This document shows, in pieces, positions 39,601 to 54,600 of a stretch of DNA of 64,000 bases. The position numbers and the translations under genes are program-made. The notes below the pieces were generated by a model. That model saw only the letters and a list, made by a program, of their open reading frames with translations, made no database searches and was not told the origin of the DNA. How positions within the stretch are numbered: position 1 is the first letter of the stretch; each line of letters opens with the position of its first letter. Source of the stretch: Azorinus chamasolen (taxonomy: Eukaryota > Mollusca > Bivalvia > Cardiida > Solecurtidae); NCBI GenBank assembly GCA_963576725.1, contig OY755238.1, forward strand, positions 23,636,845-23,700,844, given 5' to 3'.

Positions 39601-42600
39601 TTCTAAAGAGCGGTCACAACATAGGGTTTGATGGAGATATAGAGGAGTTATTATTGATTTATTTTAATTTAGCATCTTATAAGACATCTCTCATGAGGTA
39701 ACAGGTCAACTAAGTTTAATGTATAGTGTGTAAATATTTGAATTTTAATTTTGATATGTATATACTGAGAAGTTGATATTCAGAATATTGGAAAATATGA
39801 TGTGGTCAAGTGATGTGGGCAGATGTGGTCGATTGGTTAGCATGTTCGACTACAACACCAGGGGTCCCAGGTTCAACCCCCGCAGGACTAAGTCCTTTCA
39901 AAGCATTATAAACCGAGGTCCAGTGTATCAGTGCTTTACACTGGGCATCTTAACCCTTTACACCATAAATATGCCTTTTACCCCTTTGCTGACAGAGTAG
40001 ACCTTGATCAGACAGCTCATGTAAGAGTCGTCTGATCAGGGTCTGCTTTGTTTGCTTATGAAATAATATGAATATGATTCTAGTTTCTGCAACTGCCAAT
40101 ATTTCTTGTGTTTATGTTTCTCTCATATTAACGTGTTTTCACGCATTTGCAAACAGAGTAGACCAAGATCAGACGGCTCCTATAGGAGCCGTCTGATCAG
40201 GGTCTGTTCTGTTTGCTGATGGAATTTGAAAGATATGCTTCTTTAGTTTCTGAATTGGCTACAGTGCTCTACCTTCCATATTTCATTATAACAATTTTGT
40301 CCATGATTATTCAGTAGGTATTGAAATTTGGAATAAATATAGAACAGTGAAAGGGTTAAAGAAGTCATCTAATCAATATTCATGATATCATTATTTCGTA
40401 CATGAATATTCATGGTTTAAAGGGTTAAAGAACGAGAGAAACTCTATTGATAGTAAGAGTAGGGCATCGCCCCCTGGTGTCTCTGTATCCGCTCCCCTCT
40501 CTGGGGCATCCAATTAGCACATAGTTTTTAAAAACGGATGTATATCAACAACCAACCAACCATCAGAATACTAGAAACATGAAGCAGAGTGGGGCAAAAA
40601 TAATAAAAGGGCAAACAGATGTAACACAGTTAAACAGGCCTAAGAAACTTAAGGTTTACAGTTAGTGGTGTAACAATACATCAAACTATCGAACTATCGT
40701 GATAGTTCTCTATCCCAGTTACACTATCGATAGTTATTTCCAATTGGCGATAGACTATTGCGATAGTTGCCCTGACTATCGATAGTTTTTTCATATAATT
40801 GGCATTATGTTTTCAAGATGGCGTCGACCATCGCGAAGATCGACTTTGTTAAAAAAAAAATTAAAAAACGGTAAAACACAAGTGGCAAAGCCCAATTCAT
40901 TTTGAATCATTTCCACAAACACTTTTTAGTAAGTATTTACAGCAAAGTTGTATCTAACACTGCAAATCTGCATTTACAAGTTTTCAAATCTTGGCAATAA
41001 CTATTGCAATAGTATTGCAATAGTTTCCAGCAATAGCAATAGTATTGCAATAGTACTTTCAGCAATAGCAATAGTTTTGCAATAGTCAAAACTGGCCCGA
41101 ATAGTCAGCCCTATTTACAGTAAACCTGTCTTAACCCTTTCCCTCATATAAACGTGTTTTCATGCATTTGCAAACAGAGTAGACCCAGATCAGACGGCTC
41201 CTAGAGGAGCCGTCTGATCAGGGTCTTCTCTGTTTGCTAATAGAATTTGATAGATCTGTTTCTTTACTTTCTAAAATGTCTACACTGTTCCACCTTCCAT
41301 ACTTCTTTATAACTATTTTGTTAGTGAATATTCAGTAGATACTGAAAAATGGCCTAAATATAGAACAGGGAAAGGGTTAACAGACCACTCATTTATTGAG
41401 CATAGGAGTCTTTACCCTTTCCTTCATATAAACATGATTTCATGCATTTGCTAACTGAGACCCAGCTGATCAGATGGCTCCTATAAGTGTTTGTATTAGT
41501 GTTAACTAGATCACTCACCATTTTCAGTGGCAAGATGTCTGGTATTATGTTTAACAGTCTTCAACTCCGTAGCCTTTGATGTTTCTAGTCAGTGTCTGTG
41601 CTTTTATTTTTTATGATGTCACTAATGATGTTTCTAGTTGGTTTCTGACATTTGTTTTATGATGTCACTAAGTCTTATGATGTGTCAAGTTGGTTTCTTT
41701 CCTTTGTTTTTGTTAAGTCCCTGATGTTTCTGGTTGGTTTCTGTCCTTTGTTTTATGATGTCACTGATGATGTTTCTGGTTGGTTTCTGTCCTTTGTTTT
41801 ATGATGTCACTGATGATGTTTCTGGTTGGTTTCTGTCCTTTGTTTTATGATGTCACTGATGATGTTTCAAGTTGGTTTCTGTCCTTTGTTTTATGATGTC
41901 ACTGATGATGTTTCAAGTTGGTTTCTGTTCTTTATTTTTATGAAGTCCCTGATAATGTTTCTAGTTGGTTTCTGTCCACTGTTTTATGATTTCACTGATG
42001 ATGTTTCTAGTTGGTTTCTGTCCTTGGTTAAACTCCCCTATCCTGGTTTTATATATAAAAAAAAAATAACTGTCAAGCCTTTTACACCAGGGGTCATGCT
42101 TGTAAAAGATAAAAATCCATGAAATCAATATGCATTTTTATATAGATTAACCATCTCCACAGTTTGAAACAGTTAATGATTAAATCAAATATTATCATAA
42201 ACTAAAAAGTATCGGCAGTTTATCGTTGGTGAACAGTAACGGTTGTGTTGGACTTTCAGGACTTTATTGCTATTAAAGTATTTTGCCACAAGCAGATTAA
42301 CATTTGAAAAGAATCATAACAAAAGTTAGGCTGTGTAGATTAATTCCCCATTGAGGATTTATAGAGATTTATTTATACCACTGGTGACCAGACTGCCTGG
42401 TATTGTATAAGTTCTTTTCAGAAGTGATTAAAAGTTTTTCATTGATTTTTATATTGTAGAAAATTTTAAGTAAACATGTATTTAGTGTCAAGTGTTTACC
42501 TATCAGTGATTTGTGTCTGTTATTGGAAAAACTTTGTCCTGGTGTATCTTTAAAATTTATGTATATAAAGAGAGTGTATTCATTTATTAGAAATATCGAA

Positions 42601-45600
42601 TTACTGCTCAAGTTTCATGAATATGGAGTCTTAATATTTGTAAGAGACTGGTGTTTAAAGAGACTGGTGTTTAAATTAGTGTATGAATCTGTGTTTGGTG
42701 TTTAAAATTGGATTTAACAATCATACTTATGATGTACCGAGTAATCTGAAACAACTGGTTAACCCTTTCCCTCATATTGACGACTTTTGACGACTGTAAA
42801 AGTCATTTTGTGAAACCATTGTGATAAATAGAGCATTTGCTCCTATAGGAGCAAATGCTCTATTTATCACAATGGTTTCAGACTACAAAGTTATAAAAAA
42901 AAATCCTTTTCTCTAGTTAATGCTCCTTTTCGGTAGATTTATTCATAGAGGTTGTATCTAAAATAGCCTATGGGGTAATAGGTTAATACGCAAATTGCCA
43001 GTTCTAGTATTCTGACAGACAAACTTCCAGGCAAATAGTGCTGGCTCAGATCAAAAGGCCCCCGAAGAATTTGTTTAATCAGGTCTACATTATTTGCTGC
43101 CATGTCAGTCTAATTTAACCTTTCCCTGTTCTATGTTTATTCAAAATTTCAATACCTACTGAATATTCATGGACAAAATAGTTCTAATGATATATGGAAG
43201 GTGGAACATTGTAGCCATTTTAGAAAGTTAACAAACGGATCTATCAAATTCCATATAATAGCAAACAGCAGACCCTGATCAAATGGCTCCTACAGGAGCC
43301 ATCTGATCTGGGTCTACTCTGTTTGAAGATGCGTAAAAAGGCGTTTATATGATGGAAAGGATTGAAATGATCAAAATGGTGTACAGATGTCTTACTAAGC
43401 CTTTTACCTGATAGAGATTCCTTTTGACGCCTTTGCAAACAGAGTAAATCCAGATTAGATTGCTCCTATAGGAGCTGTCTTACCTGAGGGTCTGCTGTTT
43501 GCTAAGTATATAATATCTTAGATCTAATTCTATAGTTACATGAATTACGCATAGCAATTATATATTCACTTGTTATATTATATTACACAATGAGTTAATT
43601 AATTACTAGTGTTATTGGATATAGTCTGCTGTGATTATTCATCAGGCAAAGGTTTCATCTTTACAAACTGGTGGATAGGGGAGATTGGATGTCTGAATAT
43701 AGTAATCATCAAATTACTTTGTTTAAAAGGAATATTTATATGCTGAATTTTGATGATGGCGTATGTACACATGATGTTTTGGCTCATGCAGATGTAACTG
43801 TAGAAATAGATCTATATTAAACTATTAACAAACAGAGCAGACCCTGATCAGATGGCTCCTATAGGAGCCGTCTGATCTGGGTCTACTCTGTTTGCAAAGG
43901 CATAGAAAGGTGTATTTATGGAGTAACGGGTTAATGTTTACAAACTAGTAGAGAAGGGAGATCGGATGTCTGAATATTTAATCATTTACCTGTTTAATAT
44001 TAATGTAAGGAATATTTAAATGCTGAATTTTAATCATGGCGTATGTACACAGGATGATGGCATATGTACACAGGATGATGGCGTATGTACACAGGATGTT
44101 TTGGCTCAGGCAGAAACTGTAGATCAGATTTCTATTATACCATATAAACATACAGAGTAGACGCTGATCAGATGTCTCCTACAGGAGCTGTCAGATCTGT
44201 GTCTACTCTGTTTGCAAATTCGTGAAAAAACATTTATATGAAGAAAAGAGTTTTGAAACCATTTAACCATTTCCCTCATATATTAATGTGTTTCCACGTA
44301 TTTGCTAACAGAGAAGACCCAGACCAGACGGCTCCTATAGGAGCCGTCTGATCAGGGTCTGCTCTGTTTGCTAATGGATTTTGATAGATCTGTTTCTTTA
44401 CTTTATAAAATGGCTACAAAGTTCCACCTTCAATATTTTGTGGTAACTATTTTTCCTATGAATATTCAGTAGGTATTGAAATTTGGAATAAACACAGAAC
44501 AGGGAAAGGGTTAACTGATAGATACACCTTTTCATGCATTTACAAACAGAGTAGACCAGACAGACAATTCCTGTAGGAGACATCTGGGTCCATGCTTATA
44601 AAGTTTTTAGTTGAGTCTGAGTTTCGTTCTCAAGCTTTTGATTGGTCAGATTTGAGTTCTCAAGCTTTTGATTGGTCAGTTTTGAGCCAAAGGCTCAAAT
44701 CTGACCAATCAAAAACTTGAGAACGAACTCAGACTCAACTGAAAGTTTTATAAGCATGGACCCTGATCATTGGCTGCTCTGCTTGCTTTTGGAATGATAT
44801 AGATCTGATTATACAGTTTTGGTTGATTCTACAGTTTTGGTCATGGCCAAAAATTCCTTTATTCAGATGTCATTATAAAAAAATTCTAGTTAATATTCAT
44901 AATGTTATTTTTGTTAAATGTTCATCGGGTAAAAGATTAACCCTTCTGACGCTGAATTTTCAAATTAAAAAAAAAGTCATATAAGAGAGCTATGATCAGG
45001 GTACGCTTTGTTTGTCATTCAAAATCTCTCTCAAATGATATCTTTCATACTGAACAATGATTGATCATTCTACTTTGGTAAAAGCTTAAGCGTGATATTC
45101 AAACTGTTGGATTTATTACTACAGTAGAATCAACCGTCAAAAAGAGGTCTAATTATGGGTGACTGTAAGGCAGGTGGTAGCTAAATCCAGGTCTACTTAT
45201 GGGTCTGTAAGGCAGGTGGTAGCTATATCCAGGTCTACTTATGGGTGACTGTAAGGCAGGTGGTAGCTATATCCAGGTCAAATGTATAGGAGCTTTCTGC
45301 ATTACTTTTGTCCTGCATTAACCCTTTCCCTGTTCTATGTTTATTACAAATATCAATACCTACTGATTATTCATGGACAAAATAGTTAAAATGAAATATG
45401 GAAGGTGGAATATTGTAGCCATTTTAGAAAGTAAAGAAACAGATCTTTGAAATTCTATTAGCAAACAGAGTAGACCCTGATCAGACGGCTCCTCTAGGAG
45501 CCGTCTGATCTGGGTCTACTCTGTTTGCAAATGCGTGAAAACACGTTTGTATGAGGGAAAGGGTTAATCAACTACCTGCTTTTTAAGACTCCTATGTTCA

Positions 45601-48600
45601 ATAAATGACTGGCCACTTATGACAGGATAACTGTATATGTATAATGTACCAGGTCAGGAGTAGTGTGTTTCAGTCAAAGTTAAGGCTGTGGAAGAGGTTT
45701 TGAAATTTATGGATTTACAAGTATGAGGGCAGAAACTACAGTGCAACAGCCAGACCCTGGTTCAGGTGAAATAGTTTGTTTTGTTTCTTTCTCAGAGCTC
45801 CAGATAAGATGCTTAAATTTAAACATTTTCAAGAATAGCTCCCTTATTTCTCCACCAAATCCTTTGCTGTGACCCCTGTTTAGAATTGTCTCGAAGACGG
45901 GTAGGGGATAGCGTTTGGTGGAGAAATGACAATTTTACATTATAGTATTTGGGTTTGCACCCTTATATATATACATGTATGTAGCTCTGTTCCTCAGAAG
46001 TATTTGATGAAGTTGAGCCTTTCCCTGTGCAATATTCATTTAACCCGTTCCTCCATAGGCTATTTTTAGATACAGCCTCTTTGAATGAATCTACCCAAAA
46101 GGAGCATTTACTAGAGAAAAGTGACATTTAAGAATTTTGTAGTTTGAAACCATTGTGATAAATAGAGCATTTGCTCCTATAGGAGCAAATGCTCAATTTG
46201 TCACAATGGTTTCAAGAAGTGACTATTACAGAGGTGTAGAAAGGCGTATTTATGGAGGAAAAGGTTAAGAAATAATGACATCATTAGTATTTATTAAATA
46301 AACTTTTATAATGGCATGTGAAGGGTATTTTGGCTTAGGCATGAACTGTAGAGTCAGATCTTTATTTTACCGTATGCAAACATGGCAGACCCTGACGGTG
46401 ACGCCTCCTACAGGACCAGAGTAGGCTCAGTTTACTTATAATGGAATAATATATATCTGATCCTAGCTGATTCTGCCGTGGCCAAAACTTCCTGTTTACA
46501 TGTGACTTGTCAATATAACAAAATAACTAATTAATATTCATGACATTTTTTCTTACATGAGTATCATGGAGCAAAGGTTTATACTGAACACTTGGAAGAG
46601 TGAGTGAGTGAGTGAGCTGGGTTTTACGGCTCTGCGACACTGAATAGGTCATATAGCGCAGATGAATGATGAGATCACATGATGATGAGGGATGATATCA
46701 GGAAGATGATTTCGGCTAATCTCATGCGCTGCAAAGCAGTGCATGGGACCAAAACCACCGACCTGCCTTCCTTTTAGTTCTTGACAGAGGGGTAATCCCC
46801 GTCAAATAAACAAAAACATCCCCTGTGACAATTAAGCCCCAGAACCACGGCAAGAATAAATAGATGTAGCTAGCAGCTTAATGTAAACTTTGCCATGTAA
46901 TAAAAACTCCCACCTGACTGACTATTAGCTTTCTAGAGGTATACTGTAAGACTGTGACAACTCACATGAACACCTAAGTCCTTGAGGAGCTATTGTGGTC
47001 AAGTGGTTGCTGTGACAAGTCAAATGAGCACCTTGAGGGGTCATTGTGGTCAAGTGGTTGCTGTGACTGGTCAAGCCAATGCTGTGACAAGTCAAATGAG
47101 CACCTTGAGGGTCATTGTAGTCAAGTGGTTGTTGTGACTGGTCAATTGGTTGCTGTGACAAGTCATATGAGCACCTAAAGGGACTTCTTTGTTCAAGTTG
47201 TTGCTGTGACAAGTCACATGAGGACCTTGAGGGGGTCATTGTGGTCAACTGGTTGTTGTGACAAGTCACATGAGGACCTTGAGGGGGTCATTGTGGTCAA
47301 CTGGTTGTTGTGACAAGTCACATGAGGACCTTGAGGGGGTCATTGTGGTCAAGTGGTTGTTGTGACAAGACACATGAACACCTTAAGGGGCCTCTTTGGC
47401 CAAGTGGTTGTTCATCAATTGTTGTGACAAGTCACATGAGCACATTGAGGGGCCTCTATGACCACTTTATTATAGTCCTTCACTTATAATCACATAGCTC
47501 CTCTGTGACAACTGTAGGATTAAATCCTGGTCAAACACTTCAGATTTTTCATGTGAGAAAGCTTTCCTGGTGAATGGCTTTACCTGGATGTTTGTATGTG
47601 CCTGAAGTGACGCCTGTTTGTATGTGCCTGAAGTGACGCCTGTTTGTATGTGCCTGAAGTGACGCCTGTTTGTATGTGCCTGAAGTGACGCCTGTTTGTA
47701 TGTGCCTGAAGTGACGCCTGTTTGTATGTGCCTGAAGTGACGCCTGTTTGTTTGTGCCTGAAGTGACGCTAATTGTTTCATATGCAGATGAACATGGTTG
47801 CTCTATCATTCTGTAAAATAACTTAACCCTTTACTCCTTAAATATTCATGTAAGAAATAACAATAACATGTCTATGAATATAAATTAGCTTAATTTTTTT
47901 AATGGTATATGACTAGAAAGAAAACCTTTGGCCATGACAGAAACTGTAGAATCAGATCTGTATCAATGCATAAGCAAACAGAGCAGACCCTTATCAGACG
48001 GTTCTAGTTATAGCATTTCCTTTAGGCCTTTTCAAAACGGCGATGCACCCTGCCCACAATTCCAGGCACCACTCTGCCCCTTTCTTTATCCTACTGCACC
48101 ATGTGATCCGGGTCTACTCTGTTTGCAAAGGTGGTCCAGATAAGATGCATAAAAGAATAACATCTTCAGTTCTCTACCGAACCCTATGTTGTTACAGTAA
48201 AACCTCTCTATAATGACCACTAAATTGTGTAAATTGGTTGGTATTTTGGGCAGGTGGTTACTTAAAGCAAGGTGAAAGTAAAACAGAACGCTCCTATAGG
48301 AGTGTTCTGATTTACTTTCACCTTGCTGCTCCTATAGGAGCGTTCTGTTTTACTTTCACCTTGCTTTAAGCAACCACCTGCCTTTAACACAAACTACTTT
48401 ATGTAATTTAGTCGTCATTATAGAGAGGTTGTACTGTATCTTAAAAAGATGATTCTAAAGAATGATCACAACATACAGGGTTTGGTGGAGAAATCTGAGT
48501 ATGTATGTATGTTTACCATGTATGTATGTTTATCTGTTGCTCTTTGTTATTCCTTTCCCTGTTCTGTGTTTAGGCCAAATTTCAATACCTACTGAATATT

Positions 48601-51600
48601 CATTAACAAAATAGTTATAAAGAAATATGGAAGGTGGAAAATTGTAGATATTTAAGAAAGTGAAGAAATATATCTATCAAATTTTATTAGCAAACAGAGC
48701 AGACCGTGATCAGACGGCTCCTTTAGGAGCCGTCTGATATGGGTCTACTCAGTTTGCAAGCGCGTGAAAACGCGTTTATATGAGGGAAAGGGTTAAAAGG
48801 TGAATCTGGGCAGAAAAGCATTAAATAGTGTTGAAGCAACAGTAAACTCTACACCCACATGTAACTCATATAAGATTTCCTGACCTGTCTGTGTACAGTA
48901 GAACCTCTCTTAAGCGACTTTGAATTACCGGTAATTGAGTTCAGAAATTGAAAAAAAAACAGGTGGTTGCTTAATGCATGGCAAAAGTAATGCAAAAGCT
49001 CCTACAGGAGATTTTTGCATTACTGTTGACCTGCATTAAGCTACCACCTGCCCTACAGATCCATAATAAGACATGTTTTTGATGGTCGCTTAAGACAAGT
49101 TCTACTGTATTTTGAAGAAGGAAAAAACAACTTGAGAAGACAAAACACTTACACAGTACATTTGGAGGGTTACATGCATTTTGCAACTGGTGTGACTATA
49201 AACTTGTAAAACTCTTGTAAACAGTACAGACCTAGAGAAGATCGATACTGAGTAAGTCAATGACTCATCAGGATCCACTCTGTGTGAAACTTTGAAAAGA
49301 AATCAAAGAAAACTACAAAATGACATTGCAGCACACAGTCATGTTTGTGACTTTTTAACCCTTTCCCTGTTCTGTATTCATGTCAGAAATAATAACATCA
49401 TGAATATTTATTAGCAGAATTTTTATAATGGTATAATGTGCATAAGACTGTTTTGGTATTGGGTATAAACTGTAGAATCAGATCTATATTATATCATAAG
49501 CAAACAGAGCAGACTCTGATCAGACAGCTCCTATAGGAGCTGGCTGATCTGGGTCTTCTCTGTTTGCAAATGTGTGAAAACGTCAAAAGGCGTTTATATG
49601 AAGGAAAGGATTAACAAATGTTACAGCATAATTATACATGTACACGTAGCTACAATAAGCCCTATACTTATGCATGTGCTAAGTCTTCCGTTTATTTATG
49701 CATTCACAAATGACTTTGTCTCTTGTAACATACACCATAGTTACCCACAGAACTTAACCCTTACCCTGTTCATTCCACATTTCAATACCTACTATATATT
49801 CCTGGACAAAATAGTTATGAGAAGGAAAGGGTTATGGTAAGTCTTTCAGGGCTTTTGATTTTGCAGCTACATGTAAATATTCCTCATTTCTTCACCTAAA
49901 GCATAGATCTATGTAACATTTCAGGAAATCTCTGAGTCAAAATTCTAAATAGTGGTCACAACATAGGGTTCTGTCATTTGAAAGATTGCTTGTACCCTAA
50001 TAACCTTAATCCTTCGCTTGCTATTCACGTCAATATACCTACCTGTAAATAGTGAAGACCCAGATGAGACAGCTCCTGCAGGAGCTGTCTCATCAGGGTC
50101 TGCACTATTTACAAGTTGATTGTGCAACCAGTGCACTCCACAGCAGTGATTGTACAGCGAAATACTTGTACACAGTGAATATATATGTAATTATACAACA
50201 GGGCATGGGTGAAGAAGGAGAAATGTGTTTTAAAATTCAGCAAGCGAAGAGTTAAGTATTTTGACAGACGTTATTAGGCAAATAGTGCAAACCCAGAGCA
50301 AGCTGTTACTGAAGGAGACTGTCAGTTTGATCAGAGTCTACACTCTTTGCTGCATTGACAGTCTAATTCAAGGTTATCAAAATGGTGGTCTTTATCCTGC
50401 TGAACAAACTACAGTAAAACCCCGCTAATACGACCACCAAAAAGGGACATAATTCTGGGTGGCAGAGGCAGGTGGTAGCTTAATGCAGGACGAAAGTTAT
50501 GCAGAAAGCTCCTATAGGAGCTTTCTGCATAACTTTCGTCCTGCATTAAGCAACCACCTGCTTTAAACGACATCAGTGGCTGTTTATTAAGTGGTCGCAT
50601 TAGCGGGGTTTCACTGTATATTTACAGAATTTGTCACCTACTACATTTTGGATCCTGATGAGACGCCGAGTTACTCCGTGTCTCATCTGGATCCAAACTT
50701 TTGGCATATACCGGTAGGTATTCACTCATCCGCCCATAGCAGGGTAAAGGTTAATTGATTTATTCTAGTTTTTAATCCAGTTCACAGGGGAGACTTGGTA
50801 TCCAAATATTAGTGTATAATTCTACTAAATTGATTTGCCATTTTTGCTTTATTTTTCAGACATTTGCCGTGTCTGTCGCTGTGAAGGCTCTTCAGACAAG
50901 CCTCTCTATCACCCATGTGTTTGTACAGGCAGCATAAAGTTTATCCACCAAGACTGGTACGTATACAATATGCTGCATTTTCAGCTCCAATGCTCTGCTT
51001 TTAACCCTTTCCTCCATAGGCTATTTTCAGACCCGACCTCTTTGAATGAATCTACCGAAAAGGAGCATTAACTAGAAAAAAGGATTTTTTTTAGAATTTT
51101 GTAGTTTGAGACCATTGTGATAAATAGAACATTCGTCCTATAGGGTGGTTTCATAAAGTGACTTTTACAGAGGCATAGAAAGGCGTATTTATAGAGGAAA
51201 GGGTTAAAGATTAATTGTTATAATTAGCACATGGCCAAAAGAATTTTTGACCATGGCAGAAACTGTAGAATCATATCTATACTGTATTATAAGCAAACAG
51301 AGCAGACCCTGATCAGTTAGCTCCATAGGAGCCATCTGATCCAGTTCTACGCTGTTTGCAAAGGCATAGAAAAGCGTATTTATGGAGTAAAGGGTTAACC
51401 GTTGTCTTCATATAAACACATTTCACACATCTGCAAACAGAGTAGACACTTGACCCAGATCAGACGGCTCCTATAGGAATTTACAAATTCAGCTTATTAA
51501 TATTCATAAAATCATTTTTGACATGATATTCATAGAGTAATGGATTAAACTACATGTACATGTGCTTGAAAAATTGATGAAATTGATGAAATTATTATGT

Positions 51601-54600
51601 CTCCCAATCAAAAACAATTCTAGTCTTTTGTTTCAATTTTCTTTAGTGCTCAATCTTGTTATATTGTCATATCTTTAAATGATCTTTTCCATTTTGTTTT
51701 ATTTCAGTCTGGTACAATGGTTGAAGTACAGCAGAAAGGAGTTCTGCGAACTCTGCAAACATCGTTTCGCTTTCACTCCAAGTAAGTACAGTAGAACCTC
51801 TCTGTAGTGACAACTAAATGGATAAACGTATTGCTTGTTTGAAAAAAATGGTGGTCTGCTTGACTTGTTGAGCAAAATAACAAGGCATTTCATATCTGAT
51901 TCAGTGTTAACCCTTTCCCTCATATAAACGTGTTTTCACGCATATGCAAACAGAGTAGACCCAGATCAGACAGCTCCTATTGGAGCCATCTAATCAGGGT
52001 CTGCTCTGTTTGCTAATGGAATTTGAAAGATATGCTTCTTTTCTTTCTAAAATGGCTACAATGTTCAACCTTCCATATTTCGTTATAATTATTTTCCCAT
52101 GAATATTCAGTAGGTATTGAAATTTGGAAATAACATAGAACAGGGAAAGTGTCAAACAGTTTGAATTCTGTAGTAGTGCAGAATTACTGTCTTTGTATAC
52201 TCCATACCATGAATTATGCTAGTACAGCATATTATTTTTTGATCTACTTTAGCTGGGTAGCACTGATGATCATTTCTTTATAGCCTGTCTGTCACAGCTG
52301 CATGTCATGCTATTTTGGTCACACTTACAACTTGTGACAGGTGTGTTTCTTTGAACACTCCTTGAATAGAGAATCTTACATGCATGTTACTTTTATCAGT
52401 TGGTATCCTGTTACATTAGGTGGTTTTGGAATTAATCAAACCCCAAAATTAGTCAGAGGTCCAGATAAGATGCATAAAGTAAAACATTTTCAAGAATAAC
52501 TTCTTTATTTCTCCACCAAACACTATGTTGTGTACACTGTAGAATTGTCTCGAAGAGACGATTGTAAAGAGTGGTCACAACATAGGGTTTGGTGGAGAAG
52601 TGACGATTTTAGTACATGTACTAGAGTATATACGTTTATCAGTTGCTCAGATCATTATTCCATTTTGACTTTATATAATATTGTGTTTAATCCTTTACCT
52701 CATAGCCTATTTTTAGATAAAACCTCCTTGAATAAATCTACCGAAAAGGAGCATTAATTAGAGAAAAGGAAAATTTTAGAATTTAGTAGTTTGAATTTGA
52801 AACCATTGTGATAAATAGAGCATTTGCTTCTATAGGAGCAAATGCTCTATTTATCACAATGGTTTCACAAAGTGACTTTTACAGAGTCATCAAAAGTCGT
52901 CAATATGAGGGAATGGGTTAAATCACACTGTTTGCAGCAGGTAAAATGTGATAATTTGACATGTTTAAACTTTCTACCAGTTCATATATGTATTATTAAA
53001 TATATTGACACAACATTGACATTTCCACCAAGGCATGTAATCTGCACCACATAAACCCATTCCCTCATAGGCTATTTTTAGACTTAACCTCTTTGTGTAT
53101 GGATCAAATGCTCTATTTATCAGATTGGTTTCAAAAAGTGTTTTTACTGAAGTGTCAAAAGGTTTCAATATGAGGGAATGAGACTTTACGTAACCCTTTC
53201 CCTCATATAAACATGTTTTCACGCATTTGCAAACAGAGTAGACCCAGATCAGACGGCTCCTAAAGGAGCCGTCTGATCAGGGTCTGCTGTTTGCTAATAA
53301 AAATTGATAGATCTGTTTCTTTACCTTCTAAAATGTCCACAATGTTCCACCATCCATATTTCTTTATAACTATTTTGGTAATGAATATTCAGTAGGTATT
53401 GAAATTTGGCCTAAATACAGAACAGGGAAAGGGATAACCCTTTACCTCCTAGAGAAACTTATAAACCCTTTGCAAACAGAGTAGACCCAGATCAGATGGC
53501 TCCTGTAGACGCCTACTGATCAGGGTCTGCTCTGTTTGACTTGTGAGCAAATATAGATCTGATTCTACAGTTTCTTCCTATGTTCATATGTCTTTATTAA
53601 AAAAAATCAGCAAATAATATTCATGATGTCTATTCCTGGCATGAATATTCATAGAGTAACAGTAAACCCTTTACTTCATGAATATTTATGTATATAAAGA
53701 AATTGTTTTCCCATGAATATTAATTAGATTAATTTTTTGAAATGGCATATTTACACGTGAATTTTTTGCCAAAGCAGAAACTAGAGAATCAGATCTATGT
53801 TATATCCATAAACAAACAGAGCAGAACCTGATCAGATGGCTCCTATAGGAGCGGTCTGATCTGGGTCTACTCTGTTTGCAAGGACGTAGAAAGGCGTATT
53901 CATGGAGTAATAGTTAATAGACAGACCAGTCACTGAAAATGTGGCGTCTCATTAAGATCTAGACAGTTTGACACAGCATGGACAGAATTTTGATTGTTTT
54001 GCAATTTGATCTGATAAGATTCCCCCTTTTGATTGTGGCAACTTGTATGGACTATGGATCTACATGTACACTGTTTGAAGTCTCTGAAAGTACCTTTTCA
54101 CATGGCAGATAGAAGTCCTTCAGACGAGACTATAAACTGAGGTCTGATGTAACAGTGTTTTACACTTGGCATCTAAAAGAACCAGAGAAACTATCGACAT
54201 TGTAGGGCTTTCTCCGTATCCTCTCTTTCTGGGGCATCCAATTAGCCCATAGTGAGCAGATACAGACGTTTATCAACACAAACACATATGGCAGATAGAG
54301 TTGTAGAGTAGAGATATATTAACCCTTTCCTTTTCATGCATTTGCAAACTGAGTAGAACCAGATCAGACGGCTCCTATAGGATCCATCTGATCAGGATCT
54401 GCTCTGTTTGCTAATGGAATTTGATAGACCTGTTCCTATTTCTAAAATGGCTACAATGGTCCACCTTCCATATTTCATTATAACTACCGGTATTTTGTCT
54501 TTGAATATTCAGTAGGTATTGAAATTTGGAATAAACATAGTTAACAGGGAAAGGGTTAACTGAAAAATACTAAACTTTGATTGATAGAATTCCTCTTAAC

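Larger units (their letters stand above)
39810..40555 (+). mobile_element. tRNA-derived SINE split by nested TTAA elements
   Basis: Head with GTGGTCGATTGGTTAGCATG and GGTTCAACCCC (39820-39885), body GAGGTCCAGTGTATCAGTGC, then a break at TTAA 39950. The body resumes at 40429 as AGAACGAGAGAAACT and ends GGGGCATCCAATTAGCACAT. An unsplit copy of the body at 54116 shows the original junction. Confidence 0.82.

Noticed and set aside
41826..42122. 98-codon frame as a small gene
   Set aside because: Periodic peptide from the 46-bp minisatellite.
46925..47809. Frames of 61-114 codons with Gln/His/Thr-rich repeats
   Set aside because: Translations of the 52-bp and 26-bp minisatellites.
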